In this document: piece by piece, positions 42,904 through 52,562 of the stretch
Position numbering within the stretch: position 1 is the stretch's first letter
Layout: every line of letters begins with the position of its first letter
Assembly (NCBI RefSeq): GCF_021026315.1
Contig: NZ_JAJNCX010000006.1
Coordinates: 62,001 to 126,000 of the forward strand
Source: Rhizobium sp. C4
Lineage (GTDB): Bacteria > Pseudomonadota > Alphaproteobacteria > Rhizobiales > Rhizobiaceae
Direction of reading: 5' to 3'
DNA: 64,000 nucleotides
Made by a program: the position numbers and the translations under genes
Notes under the pieces: generated by a model
Told to the model about the DNA's origin: nothing
What the model saw: only the letters and a program-made list of their open reading frames with translations
The model's database searches: none

Positions 42904-43794
42904 ATGACAAACACGCTCCGCACCAAGATCTGGCCCGTCCTCGCCGTCCTCGTCGTGATCATCGCCGCATGGTACGCCGCAGCCCTCCTCATGAACCGCA
43001 CACTCGCGGTCGAGGAAGCCGCCCGCAAGGGTGAGGTGCTGACAACGGGCGCGATGTGGCTGAAAGCCTATTCGATGGACAAGCCGCTGCTGCCCGCGCC
43101 GCACCAGATCGTCACCGAAATCTGGAATTCCACGGCGACGATGAGCATCACCTCCAAGCGCTCGCTGGTCTATCACGCCTGGATCACGCTTTCGGCCACC
43201 CTGCTCGGCTTCGGGCTCGGCACGGTTCTCGGCATCGCATTGGCTGTCGGCATCGTGCATAACCTTGCCATGGACAAGTCGATGATGCCCTGGGTCATCG
43301 CCAGCCAGACGATCCCGATCATGGCGATTGCGCCCATGCTGATCGTCGTGCTGAACGCCATCGGCATTTCCGGCCTCTTGCCCAAGGCGCTGATTTCCAC
43401 CTACCTCTCCTTCTTCCCAGTCGTCGTCGGCATGGTGAAGGGGCTGCGTTCGCCGGAAATCATTCAACTGGATCTGATGCACACTTATTATGCCAGCCGC
43501 ACCCAGCTCTTCTGGAAGCTGCGCTTCCCCGCCGCCATTCCCTTCCTCTTTGCCTCGCTGAAGGTGGGTATCGCGATTTCGCTGATCGGCGCGATTGTCG
43601 GCGAACTGCCGACCGGCGCGGTCGCGGGCCTCGGCGCGCGCCTCCTCTCCGGCTCCTACTACGGCCAGACGATCCAGATCTGGGCAGCGCTGTTCGTGTC
43701 ATCCATCGTGGCCGGCCTCCTCGTCTTCATCGTCGGCGGCATAGAGCGTCTCGTCTATCGCATGATGGGCGCAAGACCGGAGGCACAGGCATGA
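42904..43794 (+). CDS. ABC transporter permease 1 (importer, NMT1-type system)
   Basis: The 296-residue protein has six helices and the inner-membrane permease signature loop (LDLMHTYYASRTQLFWKLRF..., with the EAA-like ALKVGIAISLIGAIVGELPT). It partners with the permease at 43791, overlapping it by ATGA. Substrate expected to be a pyrimidine or derivative, from operon context. Start 42904 has GCGGAG upstream. Confidence 0.88.
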   Translation: MTNTLRTKIWPVLAVLVVIIAAWYAAALLMNRTLAVEEAARKGEVLTTGAMWLKAYSMDKPLLPAPHQIVTEIWNSTATMSITSKRSLVYHAWITLSATLLGFGLGTVLGIALAVGIVHNLAMDKSMMPWVIASQTIPIMAIAPMLIVVLNAIGISGLLPKALISTYLSFFPVVVGMVKGLRSPEIIQLDLMHTYYASRTQLFWKLRFPAAIPFLFASLKVGIAISLIGAIVGELPTGAVAGLGARLLSGSYYGQTIQIWAALFVSSIVAGLLVFIVGGIERLVYRMMGARPEAQA

Positions 43795-44663
43795 GCGCCG
43801 TCGTCGTCATCATAATCGCGCTTGCCGTCTGGCTCGGAAGCTGGGCGCTCAACGAATATCTCGTGCGCCTCAAGCCCGCCGGCCCCGCTGCCGAACGGCA
43901 GATCGGCTTTATCGTGCCGGCCATTTTCGGTCTGTGTCTGCTGGCGCTGTGGGAACTGCTGACGCGTGGCCTCGCCATCCCGGAAATCCTGTTGCCCGCC
44001 CCCAGCATCATCGTTGAAGCGGCGGCCAATTCGCTGCCGATCATCGCCGTTGATGTCTGGCAGACCGTGTTCAAGGAAGTGCTGCCGGGCTATGCCATCG
44101 GCTGCGGCGCGGGGCTGATCGCCGCCTTCCTGATCGACCGTTCGCCCTTTCTGAAAGCGGGGCTGCTGCCGCTCGGCAATCTCGTCTCGGCGCTCCCCAT
44201 CGTCGGTCTCGCACCGATCATGATCATGTGGTTCGGCTTCGAATGGCCGTCCAAGGCGGCGATCATCGTCACGATGATCTTCTTCCCGATGCTTATCAAC
44301 ACGATCACCGGCCTTACCGCCGCCGGCCATATGGAGCGTGACCTGATGCGCACCTATGCCGCAAGCTGGCCGCAGACGCTGCTGAAGCTCCGCCTGCCCG
44401 CCGCCTGGCCCTTCATCTTCAACGCCCTGAAGATCAACTCGACGCTCGCCATGATCGGCGCCATCGTCGCCGAATTCTTCGGCTCGCCCTCGGTCGGCAT
44501 GGGCTTCCGCATCTCGACCGAGATGGGCCGCATGAACACGGCCATGGTCTGGGCGGAAATTCTGGCCGCCGCCATCGCCGGTTCGCTTTTCTACGGGATC
44601 GTCGCGCTCATCGAGCGCAAGGTCACGTTCTGGCATCCCTCTGTCCGTGGGGGGCAGAGGTAA
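43791..44663 (+). CDS. ABC transporter permease 2
   Basis: The 290-residue protein has seven helices and the EAA-like loop (RDLMRTYAASWPQTLLKLRL, then ALKINSTLAMIGAIVAEFFG), homologous to permease 1. The two would form a heterodimeric channel. Overlaps permease 1 by four bases. A palindrome follows immediately after its stop. Confidence 0.88.
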   Translation: MSAVVVIIIALAVWLGSWALNEYLVRLKPAGPAAERQIGFIVPAIFGLCLLALWELLTRGLAIPEILLPAPSIIVEAAANSLPIIAVDVWQTVFKEVLPGYAIGCGAGLIAAFLIDRSPFLKAGLLPLGNLVSALPIVGLAPIMIMWFGFEWPSKAAIIVTMIFFPMLINTITGLTAAGHMERDLMRTYAASWPQTLLKLRLPAAWPFIFNALKINSTLAMIGAIVAEFFGSPSVGMGFRISTEMGRMNTAMVWAEILAAAIAGSLFYGIVALIERKVTFWHPSVRGGQR

Positions 44664-44664
44664 A

Positions 44665-44682
44665 AGGCAGGCTTGCCTGCCT
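44665..44682 (+). promoter_or_regulatory. hairpin between permease and binding-protein genes
   Basis: AGGCAGGC-TT-GCCTGCCT is a perfect palindrome, 2 bp after the permease 2 stop and 53 bp before the binding-protein start. It has no T run. Such hairpins often protect or attenuate mRNA so that the binding protein is made in excess. Confidence 0.45.
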
Positions 44683-44734
44683 CAATCAAGGTTCCGTCCG
44701 TGGTGGACGGGAGAAACAAAAAGAGGGTTGAACA

Positions 44735-45721
44735 ATGAAAAAGACAATTGCTTCGCTCATGCTCGGCACGGCGCTCGCCCTTTCCGGCGTCGCTGCCCAC
44801 GCCGCCGAAAAGGTCACGCTGCAGCTGAAATGGGTCACGCAGGCCCAGTTTGCCGGCTATTTCGTCGCCAAGGACAAGGGCTTCTACAAGGAAGAAGGCA
44901 TCGACGTCGAGATCAAGCCGGGCGGCCCGAACATCGCGCCGGAACAGGTCATCGCCGGCGGCGGCGCCGACGTCATCGTCGACTGGATGGGTGCAGCCCT
45001 TGCCGCTCGCGAAAAGGGCGTTCCGCTCGTCAACATCGCACAGCCCTACAAGAGTGGCGGTCTCGAAATCGTCTGCCCGAAGGATGGCCCGGTCAAGAAG
45101 ATCGCCGACTTCAAGGGCCGCACGGTCGGCGTCTGGTTCTTCGGCAACGAAGTGCCCTTCTTCGCGCTGATGAACAAGGAAGGCATCTCCACCGAGGGCG
45201 GCCCGAACGGCGTCAAGGTTCTGCAGCAGAGCTTCGACGTGCAGCCGCTCATCCAGAAGCAGGCCGACTGCATCCACGTCATGACCTATAACGAACTCGG
45301 TCAGGCCATCGACGCCGGCTTCACGCTCGATAAGCTCACCGTGTTCAACTACACGGACATGGGCGCAAACCTGCTGGAAGACGGCCTCTACGTTCTCGGC
45401 GACAAGCTGAAGGACGCCAAGTTCAAGGACAACATGGTCAAGTTCGTCCGCGCGTCCATGAAGGGCTGGGCCTATGCCAAGGCACATCCGGAAGAAGCTG
45501 CTGGCATCGTTCTCGAAAATGACTCCACCGGCGCGCAGACCAAGGAACATCAGGTCTACATGATGGGCGAAGTGGCCAAGCTCCTCGGCGATTCCACCGG
45601 CGTTCTGGACGAAGCCGCCTATACCCGCACGGAAGCTGCCGTTCTCGCGCAGAAGATCATCACCAAGAAGCCGGAAGGCGCCTGGACGCATGAAATCACC
45701 GATGCGGCTCTCAAGAAGTAA
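44735..45721 (+). CDS. ABC transporter substrate-binding protein (NMT1/THI5-like)
   Basis: The 328-residue protein has a signal peptide (cleavage after VAAHA, about residue 23) and the NMT1/THI5 pattern (LKWVTQAQFAGYFVAKDKGF, then GGPNIAPEQVIAGGGADVIV). This group binds thiamine-pyrimidine precursors, riboflavin or pyrimidine-like compounds. As the last gene of the RutR-associated operon it probably captures pyrimidines in the periplasm. Confidence 0.88.
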   Translation: MKKTIASLMLGTALALSGVAAHAAEKVTLQLKWVTQAQFAGYFVAKDKGFYKEEGIDVEIKPGGPNIAPEQVIAGGGADVIVDWMGAALAAREKGVPLVNIAQPYKSGGLEIVCPKDGPVKKIADFKGRTVGVWFFGNEVPFFALMNKEGISTEGGPNGVKVLQQSFDVQPLIQKQADCIHVMTYNELGQAIDAGFTLDKLTVFNYTDMGANLLEDGLYVLGDKLKDAKFKDNMVKFVRASMKGWAYAKAHPEEAAGIVLENDSTGAQTKEHQVYMMGEVAKLLGDSTGVLDEAAYTRTEAAVLAQKIITKKPEGAWTHEITDAALKK

Positions 45722-45743
45722 GCCGCAACGATTCCGATGACCG

Positions 45744-45775
45744 ATGCGCGGGCTGCAGGGCCCGCGCATTTTTCG
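45744..45775 (+). terminator. terminator of the pyrimidine-uptake operon
   Basis: Arms ATGCGCGGG (45744-45752) and CCCGCGCAT (45761-45769) followed by TTTTTCGTTT. Confidence 0.85.
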
Positions 45776-45887
45776 TTTCTGCACAGCGCGATGCAGCCTG
45801 CTGCCAGAACCTGTCAGCAGCCGCGCTGGAGTGCGATTGAAATTTAGCAGGGCTCGATATAACGATTTTGACGAAGTTCATGCTGCC

Positions 45888-45975
45888 GCAGCCGTGTCAA
45901 CGGCTGCATTTGGCGCTTCGTGAAATGCGACATCCCCCGGTTGACGCCCGGTTGACGAAAGACATGTCGCATTTC
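45888..45975. other. structured intergenic element with two nested inverted repeats and a tandem decamer
   Basis: A hairpin GCAGCCGT-GTCA-ACGGCTGC (45888-45907) is followed by 12-bp arms GAAATGCGACAT (45922-45933) and ATGTCGCATTTC (45964-45975). Inside the second loop CCGGTTGACG occurs twice (from about 45937 and 45948). Such regularity suggests a regulatory site or a small RNA; nothing in the sequence decides which. Confidence 0.5.
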
Positions 45976-46368
45976 GTTCAAAACCGTTTGCCCTGCACAC
46001 GCGTAAAAGGGATGACGGCCAGAGGTCGGAGAGCATATTGCACCGCCGCAAAAGACTGGAATATCGGCACGGGATATGTTGTATTAGGAATAGCACCAAG
46101 TGGAACAGCACACTTGTCATGAGAGCAGTTGATCCCCACATGCCGCGAGACTGTTTTGAAGCTGTTGTCGACCCTGTCCGGAAGTGATGGGAAACATAGC
46201 ATAAATTGATTGGTTATCTCGCTTTTTCAATGCTTAGAAACTTAACCACTATACGTTATTCGACTTGCAAATGAGGGGGTTCCTGTCTGTAGGCGTAGCA
46301 GCTGACTGGCAGACATGAATGTCGCAGGAGCGCGTTTGGGCACGCGCTGGCAAAGGGTTCTGAAAGAC

Positions 46369-47553
46369 ATGACGATCAAGACTTCGAAAGTGAATTGGCT
46401 GCTTGCAACAGCGGCGCTCCTGATGGCTGCACCTGCCTGGGCGGAAGATGCGCCGGCTGCAAAGCCCGCCATCAACGCGCCCTCCATTGTGGTGACCGCC
46501 GTCACCGAACGGAAGCTGACCGACCGTGTTCTGACATCCGGCACAATCCAGCCTGTTGAGGAAGTCTATGTCCAGCCGCTCGTCGAGGGGCTGTCGATCA
46601 AGATGCTGCAGGCCAATGTCGGCGACAAGGTGAAGGCCGGTGACGTGCTGGCCACGCTGATGGACGACACGCTGATCCTGCAGAAGAGCCAGCTCGAAGC
46701 CAACAAGGCCAAGGTGATTGCCGCCGGCGCACAGGCCGAGGCGCAGCGCCTTTCGGTCAAGAGCAATCTGGACGAGGCGAACCGCCAGCTTGATCGAGGC
46801 GAAGCACTTGCCAAGTCCGGCACGATTGCCACCTCGAAGCTCGATCAGCTGAAGGCTGCCGTCATCTCGGCCTCCGCCGCGCTGAATTCGGCCGAACAGT
46901 CCATCAAGGCCAATGCCGCCGACATGAAGGTCATCGACGCCCAGATCGCCGATATCAACCTCAAGCTTTCCCGCACCGAGGTCAAGGCCCCGGTCGACGG
47001 CGTGATCTCCGCCCGCACCGCGAAGGTCGGCGCGATCGCCAGCGGCGCAGGCCAGCCGCTCTTCACGCTGATCCGCGACAACGCACTGGAACTCAAGGCG
47101 GATCTTGCGGAAGAAGACGTGCTGAAGGTCGCCAAGGACCAGAAGGTGACGATCTCGCTCGCCGGCTCCGGCGCCAAGATTTCCGGCACGGTCCTGAAGG
47201 TTGACCCGACGGTCAACGCCACGACCCGCCTCGGCTCCGTCGAAGTCAAGATCGACAATCCCGACACCGTTCGCTCGGGCATGTATGCGCAGGCCGACAT
47301 CACCGTTGCCCAGCGCACCGCTCCGGCGCTGCCCATCACGGCCGTGACGACCAACAGCGAGGCCACCACCGCACGCCTCGTGAAGGATGATGTCGTCCAT
47401 ATCGTGAAGGTCGAAACCGGCATTCAGGATGGCCAGTATATCGAAATTCGCAGCGGCCTGAGCAATGGCGACAAGGTCGTCGCCAAGGCCGGCGCCTATG
47501 TGCGCGATGGCGACCGCGTAAAGCCGGTCGACTCGCTGCCGGCGACGAACTGA
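46369..47553 (+). CDS. RND efflux periplasmic adaptor (HlyD/AcrA family)
   Basis: The 394-residue protein has a signal peptide (MTIKTSKVNWLLATAALLMA; cleavage near APAWA), a lipoyl domain split around a coiled coil (residues about 75-185), a beta-barrel domain and a membrane-proximal domain. It couples the pump at 47570 to an outer-membrane channel not present here. The start at 46369 is chosen because the signal peptide begins there; an earlier ATG at 46315 lacks one. Pump and adaptor genes are 16 bp apart. Confidence 0.9.
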   Translation: MTIKTSKVNWLLATAALLMAAPAWAEDAPAAKPAINAPSIVVTAVTERKLTDRVLTSGTIQPVEEVYVQPLVEGLSIKMLQANVGDKVKAGDVLATLMDDTLILQKSQLEANKAKVIAAGAQAEAQRLSVKSNLDEANRQLDRGEALAKSGTIATSKLDQLKAAVISASAALNSAEQSIKANAADMKVIDAQIADINLKLSRTEVKAPVDGVISARTAKVGAIASGAGQPLFTLIRDNALELKADLAEEDVLKVAKDQKVTISLAGSGAKISGTVLKVDPTVNATTRLGSVEVKIDNPDTVRSGMYAQADITVAQRTAPALPITAVTTNSEATTARLVKDDVVHIVKVETGIQDGQYIEIRSGLSNGDKVVAKAGAYVRDGDRVKPVDSLPATN

Positions 47554-47569
47554 GGGGCACGGGAAGACG

Positions 47570-50500
47570 ATGAACTTTTCAGCCTGGTCGATCCGCAATC
47601 CCGTCGCGCCGCTTCTGGCGTTTTTCCTGCTCATGTTCATGGGCATTCAGGCCTTCAACAAGCTGCCCGTCACGCGCTTCCCGAATATCGACGTGCCGGT
47701 CATTTCCGTGTCGGTGAGCCAGAGCGGCGCCGCCCCGTCGGAGCTTGAAAGCCAGGTCACCAAGATCATCGAAGATGCGGTCGCCGGCGTTGCCGGCATC
47801 GACTACATGCAGTCGAACATCACGGACGGGCTTTCGACGACGGCTGTGATCTTCAACATCGAAGTGCCGACGAACCAGGCGCTTCAGGACGTGAAGGATG
47901 CGGTGGACCGCGTCCGCAGCACCCTCCCCGCCTCGGTCGATGATCCCAAGGTGGCAAAGATCGACGTCGAAGGTCAGGCGATCCAGACCTATGCCGTCTC
48001 CTCGCCCAACATGACGCTCGAAGAGCTGTCCTGGTTTGTGGACGATACCGTCAAGCGCGCGCTGCAGGGCGGCAAGGGCGTCGGCCGTATCGACCGCTTC
48101 GGCGGCGCGGACCGCGAAGTCCGCATTCAGCTCGACCCGCTCAAGATGAAGTCCTTCGGCATTTCGGCCTCGGACGTCAACACGCAGCTGCGTCTCACCA
48201 ACACCGATCTCGGTGCCGGCCGCGGCCAGATCGCCGGCGGCGAACAGACGATCCGCACGCTCGGCGATGCGCGCTCGGTCGCAGCCCTCGAACAGAAGAC
48301 GATTGCGCTGCCCAATGGCCGCTTCGTCAAGCTTTCCGATATCGGCACCATCACAGACACCTACAAGGAGCCCGTCTCCTTCTCGAATTTCGACGGCAAT
48401 CCCGTCGTCACCTTCGCCGTGTTCCGCGCCAAGGGCGCCAGCGAAGTGACGGTTGCCGACGAGGTGCAGAAGGCGCTCGACAAGGTCAAGGCCAAGAACC
48501 CCAATGTGAAGATCGAGCTGGTCAATGACAGCGTCTACTTCACCATCGGCAATTACGAAGCCGCCATTGACACACTGATCGAAGGCGCGCTGCTGGCCAT
48601 CATCGTGGTCTTCCTGTTCCTGCGCAACTGGCGCGCCACGCTGATTTCGGCCGTGGCGCTGCCCCTTTCCGCGGTCCCGACCTTCTGGATCATGGACATG
48701 ATGGGCTTCTCGCTGAACCTCGTCAGCTTCCTCGCGCTGACGCTGGCGACGGGTATCCTCGTTGACGATGCGATCGTGGAAATCGAGAACATTGCCCGTC
48801 ATATCCGCATGGGCAAGACGCCCTATCGCGCCGCGATCGAAGCGGCGGACGAAATCGGCCTCGCCGTGATTGCGACGACCTTCACGATCATCGCCGTCTT
48901 CGCGCCCGTCTCCTTCATGCCGGGCATTCCGGGCCAGTACTTTATCCAGTTCGGCCTGACCGTCGCCTTCTCCGTCTTCTTCTCGCTGATGGTGGCCCGC
49001 CTCATCACGCCGATGATGGCGGCCTATCTGATGCGGTCCAGTGACAGCGTGCCGGATCACGGCGATCACGACGGCGCGATCATGCGGGCCTATACCGGCC
49101 TCATCCGCACGACCACCCGCCCGGTGTCGCGTTATATGACGCTGCTGGCGGCCATCGCCTTCCTGATCGGCTCGGTCTACATGTTGCTTCAGGTTCCCGG
49201 CTCGTTTCTGCCGCCGGAAGACTCCGGCCGCGTGACGCTTTCCGTCGAGCTGCCGCCCAGCTCTTCGCTCAACGACACGAACAGATCCACCGCAGCGATC
49301 TATGAGCGCGTGAAGGATATCGAAGGCGTGCAGGACGTGTTCATTCTGGGTGGCTCCTCACCCAAGGGCGACCTGTCGATCACGCGCGCCACCGTCACGC
49401 TGCTCCTGAAGCACAAGGAAGCCTCGCTGGTGACCGCTCTGGTCAATGATCTGGCGGGCAAGCTCCCGATCATCGGGCAGTATCTGCCGAAGGTGACGCC
49501 GAAGGGCCGCGTGCGCCCGCAATGGGATATCGAAAAGGAAGTCTTCGCCAAGCTCAAGGACATTCCGGACGTCCGGCTGCTGCGCCTCAACGACCGCGGC
49601 GACCGCGACCTGTCGTTCAACATTCTGTCCGCCAACGAGGCCGACCTGTCCAAGGCCGTCGCCCTGCTCGAAGCGCGCCTGCGCCAGGAGCCGGTTCTGG
49701 CCAATGTCAGCTCGGAAGGCGCGCTTCCGCGCACCGAATTGCGCATCATGCCGCATTCGGACCAGATCGCGCGTCTTGGCATCACGGTACAGCAGATCGC
49801 CGAAGCTGTCCGCGTGGCCACCATTGGCGACGCCGATGCCGCGCTGCCGAAGATGGCGCTCGACAATCGCCAGATCCCGATCCGCGTCATGTTCAACACG
49901 GACATGCGCCACGATCTCGCGGCGATCAAGGCGCTGCGCGTCCGCACCGCCGCAGGTGCGACCGTGCCGCTGGCCAGCGTTGCCGACGTGGTCTTCTCGG
50001 AAGGTCCGAGCTCGATCAAGCGCCAGGATCGCAACCGCGTCGTCACCATCGGCGCCGACCTGCCGCAGGGTGTGGCACTCGACACGGCAACAGCCCGCTT
50101 CAAGGCGGCGGCCAAGGAAGTGCAGCTGCCGGCGAGCGTCCAGTTCCTCGAAAGCGGCGACGCCAAGGTTCAGGGCGAAATGGTCAAGAGCTTCGGCAAT
50201 GCCATGCTGCTCGGCCTTCTCCTCGTGCTGATGGTACTGATCCTGCTCTTCAAGGACGTGATACAGCCGTTTACGATCCTGTTCTCGCTGCCGCTCGCCA
50301 TTGGCGGCGTCGCAGCCGGCCTGATCGTCACCGGCAACTCGCTCTCCATGCCCGTTCTCATCGGTATCCTCATGCTGATGGGCATCGTGACCAAGAACGC
50401 GATCCTGCTCGTCGACTTCGCCATCGAGACCATGCACAAGGGTGTGAACCGCATCGAGGCCATGATCGAAGCCGGGCGCAAGCGCGCGCGGCCCATCGTG

Positions 50501-50890
50501 ATGACCTCGATTGCCATGTCGGCCGGCATGCTGCCCTCGGCACTCGGCGTCGGCGAAGGCGGCTCCTTCCGCTCGCCGATGGCGATTGCGGTGATTGGCG
50601 GCATCATCGTCTCGACCGTGCTGTCGCTGGTCGTTGTGCCGTCCTTCTTCCTCATCATGGATGACCTGTCCCGCCTGCTCGGCCGCATGTTCGGCCGCAT
50701 CCTCGGCAAGAAGGAAGACGAGGCAGAGCCGCCGAGCGCCGAAGAACTCGGCACGGCGGTCGCCGAAACCGGTCGCGCCGTGCAGTCGCTCGACGAGCGT
50801 CTCGCCGCGCTGGAAAGCAAGGCCGACAAGGAGGCCTCCACTCGGGCGGCCAGCAATATCAGGGCGCTGCCGAACCTGGCAGCAGAATAA
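47570..50890 (+). CDS. RND multidrug efflux permease (HAE1 family)
   Basis: The 1106-residue protein has the twelve-helix RND architecture with two large periplasmic loops; GILVDDAIVEIENIARHIRM in helix 4 carries the paired proton-relay aspartates, and GIVTKNAILLVDFAIE lies in helix 10. It is longer than AcrB because of a C-terminal cytoplasmic tail (about 75 residues) predicted as coiled coil (LDERLAALESKADKEAS). Probably a proton-driven exporter of hydrophobic compounds. A hairpin lies 26 bp beyond its stop. Confidence 0.93.
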   Translation: MNFSAWSIRNPVAPLLAFFLLMFMGIQAFNKLPVTRFPNIDVPVISVSVSQSGAAPSELESQVTKIIEDAVAGVAGIDYMQSNITDGLSTTAVIFNIEVPTNQALQDVKDAVDRVRSTLPASVDDPKVAKIDVEGQAIQTYAVSSPNMTLEELSWFVDDTVKRALQGGKGVGRIDRFGGADREVRIQLDPLKMKSFGISASDVNTQLRLTNTDLGAGRGQIAGGEQTIRTLGDARSVAALEQKTIALPNGRFVKLSDIGTITDTYKEPVSFSNFDGNPVVTFAVFRAKGASEVTVADEVQKALDKVKAKNPNVKIELVNDSVYFTIGNYEAAIDTLIEGALLAIIVVFLFLRNWRATLISAVALPLSAVPTFWIMDMMGFSLNLVSFLALTLATGILVDDAIVEIENIARHIRMGKTPYRAAIEAADEIGLAVIATTFTIIAVFAPVSFMPGIPGQYFIQFGLTVAFSVFFSLMVARLITPMMAAYLMRSSDSVPDHGDHDGAIMRAYTGLIRTTTRPVSRYMTLLAAIAFLIGSVYMLLQVPGSFLPPEDSGRVTLSVELPPSSSLNDTNRSTAAIYERVKDIEGVQDVFILGGSSPKGDLSITRATVTLLLKHKEASLVTALVNDLAGKLPIIGQYLPKVTPKGRVRPQWDIEKEVFAKLKDIPDVRLLRLNDRGDRDLSFNILSANEADLSKAVALLEARLRQEPVLANVSSEGALPRTELRIMPHSDQIARLGITVQQIAEAVRVATIGDADAALPKMALDNRQIPIRVMFNTDMRHDLAAIKALRVRTAAGATVPLASVADVVFSEGPSSIKRQDRNRVVTIGADLPQGVALDTATARFKAAAKEVQLPASVQFLESGDAKVQGEMVKSFGNAMLLGLLLVLMVLILLFKDVIQPFTILFSLPLAIGGVAAGLIVTGNSLSMPVLIGILMLMGIVTKNAILLVDFAIETMHKGVNRIEAMIEAGRKRARPIVMTSIAMSAGMLPSALGVGEGGSFRSPMAIAVIGGIIVSTVLSLVVVPSFFLIMDDLSRLLGRMFGRILGKKEDEAEPPSAEELGTAVAETGRAVQSLDERLAALESKADKEASTRAASNIRALPNLAAE

Positions 50891-50915
50891 CCCGAAAGAC
50901 TTCTCTGTACTGACG

Positions 50916-50941
50916 AATGGCCGGATGAAAATCCGGCCATT
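50916..50941 (+). terminator. stem-loop after the RND genes
   Basis: Perfect 11-bp arms AATGGCCGGAT (50916-50926) and ATCCGGCCATT (50931-50941) with loop GAAA. The T run that follows is weak (TATCCATTTATG), so it may be an inefficient terminator or an mRNA-stabilising hairpin. Confidence 0.55.
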
Positions 50942-50954
50942 ATCCATTTATGAG

Positions 50955-50968
50955 TTGATCGAAATCAA
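50955..50968. promoter_or_regulatory. perfect FNR/FixK box upstream of the Crp/Fnr gene
   Basis: TTGATCGAAATCAA is an exact TTGAT-N4-ATCAA palindrome, the canonical FNR/FixK target. It lies 154 bp upstream of the regulator start, suggesting that the regulator is itself controlled by oxygen or by its own family. Confidence 0.75.
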
Positions 50969-51122
50969 ACAGCCCCGCGCCTGAAAGCGGTATGAAATCG
51001 CTAATGCAGCGCTGGGTGGTTGGTTCGGTTGAGCTGATCGGCTTGATAACAGAGCAGTCCAGCGCGCTGCACTATGGGCCACCCCCACGAGGGACGCTCA
51101 TAAGGCACGGGGGATTTGAACT

Positions 51123-51806
51123 GTGATCAAGGTCTTGAAATTGAACGTTCGCGAAAAAGAGATTCTTCTGCGATCCTATTTCCTGAGCGAACTGACGTCC
51201 GCTACGGCCCTCAAGATTGTCGACCATGTGACCGTGGCAAGCCACGAGGCGCGTGATCCGATCTTCAAGCAGGGCGAGAAGGCGGACTATTTCTATACGG
51301 TGCTGACCGGCTTCGTCCGCGTCTTCCGGCTCTCCAAGGACGGCCGCGAGGCGGATATCGGCATCTACGGCCCGGGCGAGACCTTCGCCGAGGGCGTGAT
51401 GTTCAATGGCGGGACGCACCGCTTCTGTGCGCAATCCGCCGAGGCCGTGACGCTCGCCCGCTATGAAGTCGACAAGCTGAAGCAGTTTGCTTCGCAGGAC
51501 CCGGCAATCGGGATCGCACTGATGGCCTCGCTGTCGCGCAATCTCGACCAGGCTCTGGAATGCGTGGCCGACGACCGGCTGCACACGGCACCGCAGCGCG
51601 TCGCCAACTTCATCCTGCAGAACTGCCCGGAAAATGCGAACAGCGCCCGCTTCCGGCTGCCGTTCCAGAAGAGCCTGCTGGCCGGCAAGCTGGGCCTTGC
51701 GCCCGAAGCCCTGTCGCGCGCCTTCTCGGCGCTCAAGTCCGCTGGCGTCAGCGTCCACGGCCGCATCATCGAGATCGGCGATGTGAACGCGCTGAAGAAC
51801 TTCTGA
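51123..51806 (+). CDS. Crp/Fnr-family transcriptional regulator
   Basis: The 227-residue protein has a cyclic-nucleotide-binding-like sensor domain (about residues 25-125, FKQGEKADYFYTVLTGFVRV, then IYGPGETFAEG) and a C-terminal helix-turn-helix (LAGKLGLAPEALSRAFSALK). It lacks the N-terminal cysteine cluster of oxygen-sensing Fnr, so it resembles FixK/DNR-like members. It is convergent to ureG (116 bp apart) and follows the RND genes; which it controls is unclear. Confidence 0.9.
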   Translation: MIKVLKLNVREKEILLRSYFLSELTSATALKIVDHVTVASHEARDPIFKQGEKADYFYTVLTGFVRVFRLSKDGREADIGIYGPGETFAEGVMFNGGTHRFCAQSAEAVTLARYEVDKLKQFASQDPAIGIALMASLSRNLDQALECVADDRLHTAPQRVANFILQNCPENANSARFRLPFQKSLLAGKLGLAPEALSRAFSALKSAGVSVHGRIIEIGDVNALKNF

Positions 51807-51922
51807 GCCTCTACACGTTTCCACGGGGGTGGACGGGGCGGTTTGTCTCTTTCGAAAGAAGGAGCAGGCCGCCCCACTATTTTTGGGCAACGGGCCAGCA
51901 AAGCCTCATTCGCCGCGTGCAA

Positions 51923-52534
51923 TCAAAGCCCGCCCTGAACCTTCAGGAAATCGACGATCGCACCGACGCCCTCGGCCCGCTTCATGTTGGAGAAGACGAA
52001 GGGACGCCCGGCGCGCTGCTTCGTGGCATCGCGCTCCATCACGCCGAGATCGACATCGACATGCGGGGCCAGATCGGCCTTGTTGATGACCAAGAGATCG
52101 GAGCGCGTAATCCCCGGCCCGCCCTTTCGCGGAATTTCCTCGCCCTGACAGACGGAGATCACATAGATCGTGATATCGGCCAGATCCGGCGAAAAGGTCG
52201 CCGCCAGATTGTCGCCGCCGGACTCGATGAAGACGACATCGAGATCGGGGAAACGCTGGTTGAGCCCGGAAATCGCCTGCAGATTGATCGAGGCATCCTC
52301 GCGGATTGCCGTATGCGGACAGCCGCCCGTCTCGACGCCGACGATGCGATCCGAGGTCAGTGCCTGCATGCGCACCAGCGCATCCGCGTCCTCGCGCGTG
52401 TAGATGTCATTGGTGACGACGGCGACGGAATAGTCGCCGCGCATCGCCTTGCAAAGCTCCGCCGTCAGCGCCGTCTTGCCGGACCCCACAGGGCCGCCAA
52501 TGCCCACTCTCAATGGACCGTTCTGCGATTTCAT
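51923..52534 (-). CDS. ureG: urease accessory GTPase UreG
   Basis: The 203-residue SIMIBI GTPase has P-loop [11 protein letters not shown] (about residues 9-19), the CPH metal motif ([14 protein letters not shown]) and the G4 motif NKAD. It drives GTP-dependent delivery of nickel to urease apoprotein. Of two in-frame ATGs, the second (52534) is better spaced from GGAG than the first (52543). Last gene of the ure series; 28 bp after ureF. Confidence 0.95.
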   Translation of the reverse strand: MKSQNGPLRVGIGGPVGSGKTALTAELCKAMRGDYSVAVVTNDIYTREDADALVRMQALTSDRIVGVETGGCPHTAIREDASINLQAISGLNQRFPDLDVVFIESGGDNLAATFSPDLADITIYVISVCQGEEIPRKGGPGITRSDLLVINKADLAPHVDVDLGVMERDATKQRAGRPFVFSNMKRAEGVGAIVDFLKVQGGL

Positions 52535-52562
52535 CGGGGTCATTCTCCAAAGTCAGAGGCAG

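Larger units (their letters stand above)
45722..46368. other. 647-bp non-coding interval with several hairpins
   Basis: Between the uptake operon terminator and the RND adaptor start lies a region that is AT-richer than its surroundings from about 46060 onward. Short frames exist on both strands but show no recognisable product. It holds the structured element at 45888-45975 and presumably the promoter of the RND operon. No adjacent regulator gene is visible. Confidence 0.6.

Noticed and set aside
45868-46202. Short frames on both strands in the gap before the RND operon
   Set aside because: No ribosome binding site, no recognisable sequence, and they overlap strong hairpins.
47579-49069. 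496-codon minus-strand frame opposite the RND pump gene
   Set aside because: Antisense shadow; composition is typical of out-of-frame GC-rich sequence, and the RND gene is unambiguous.
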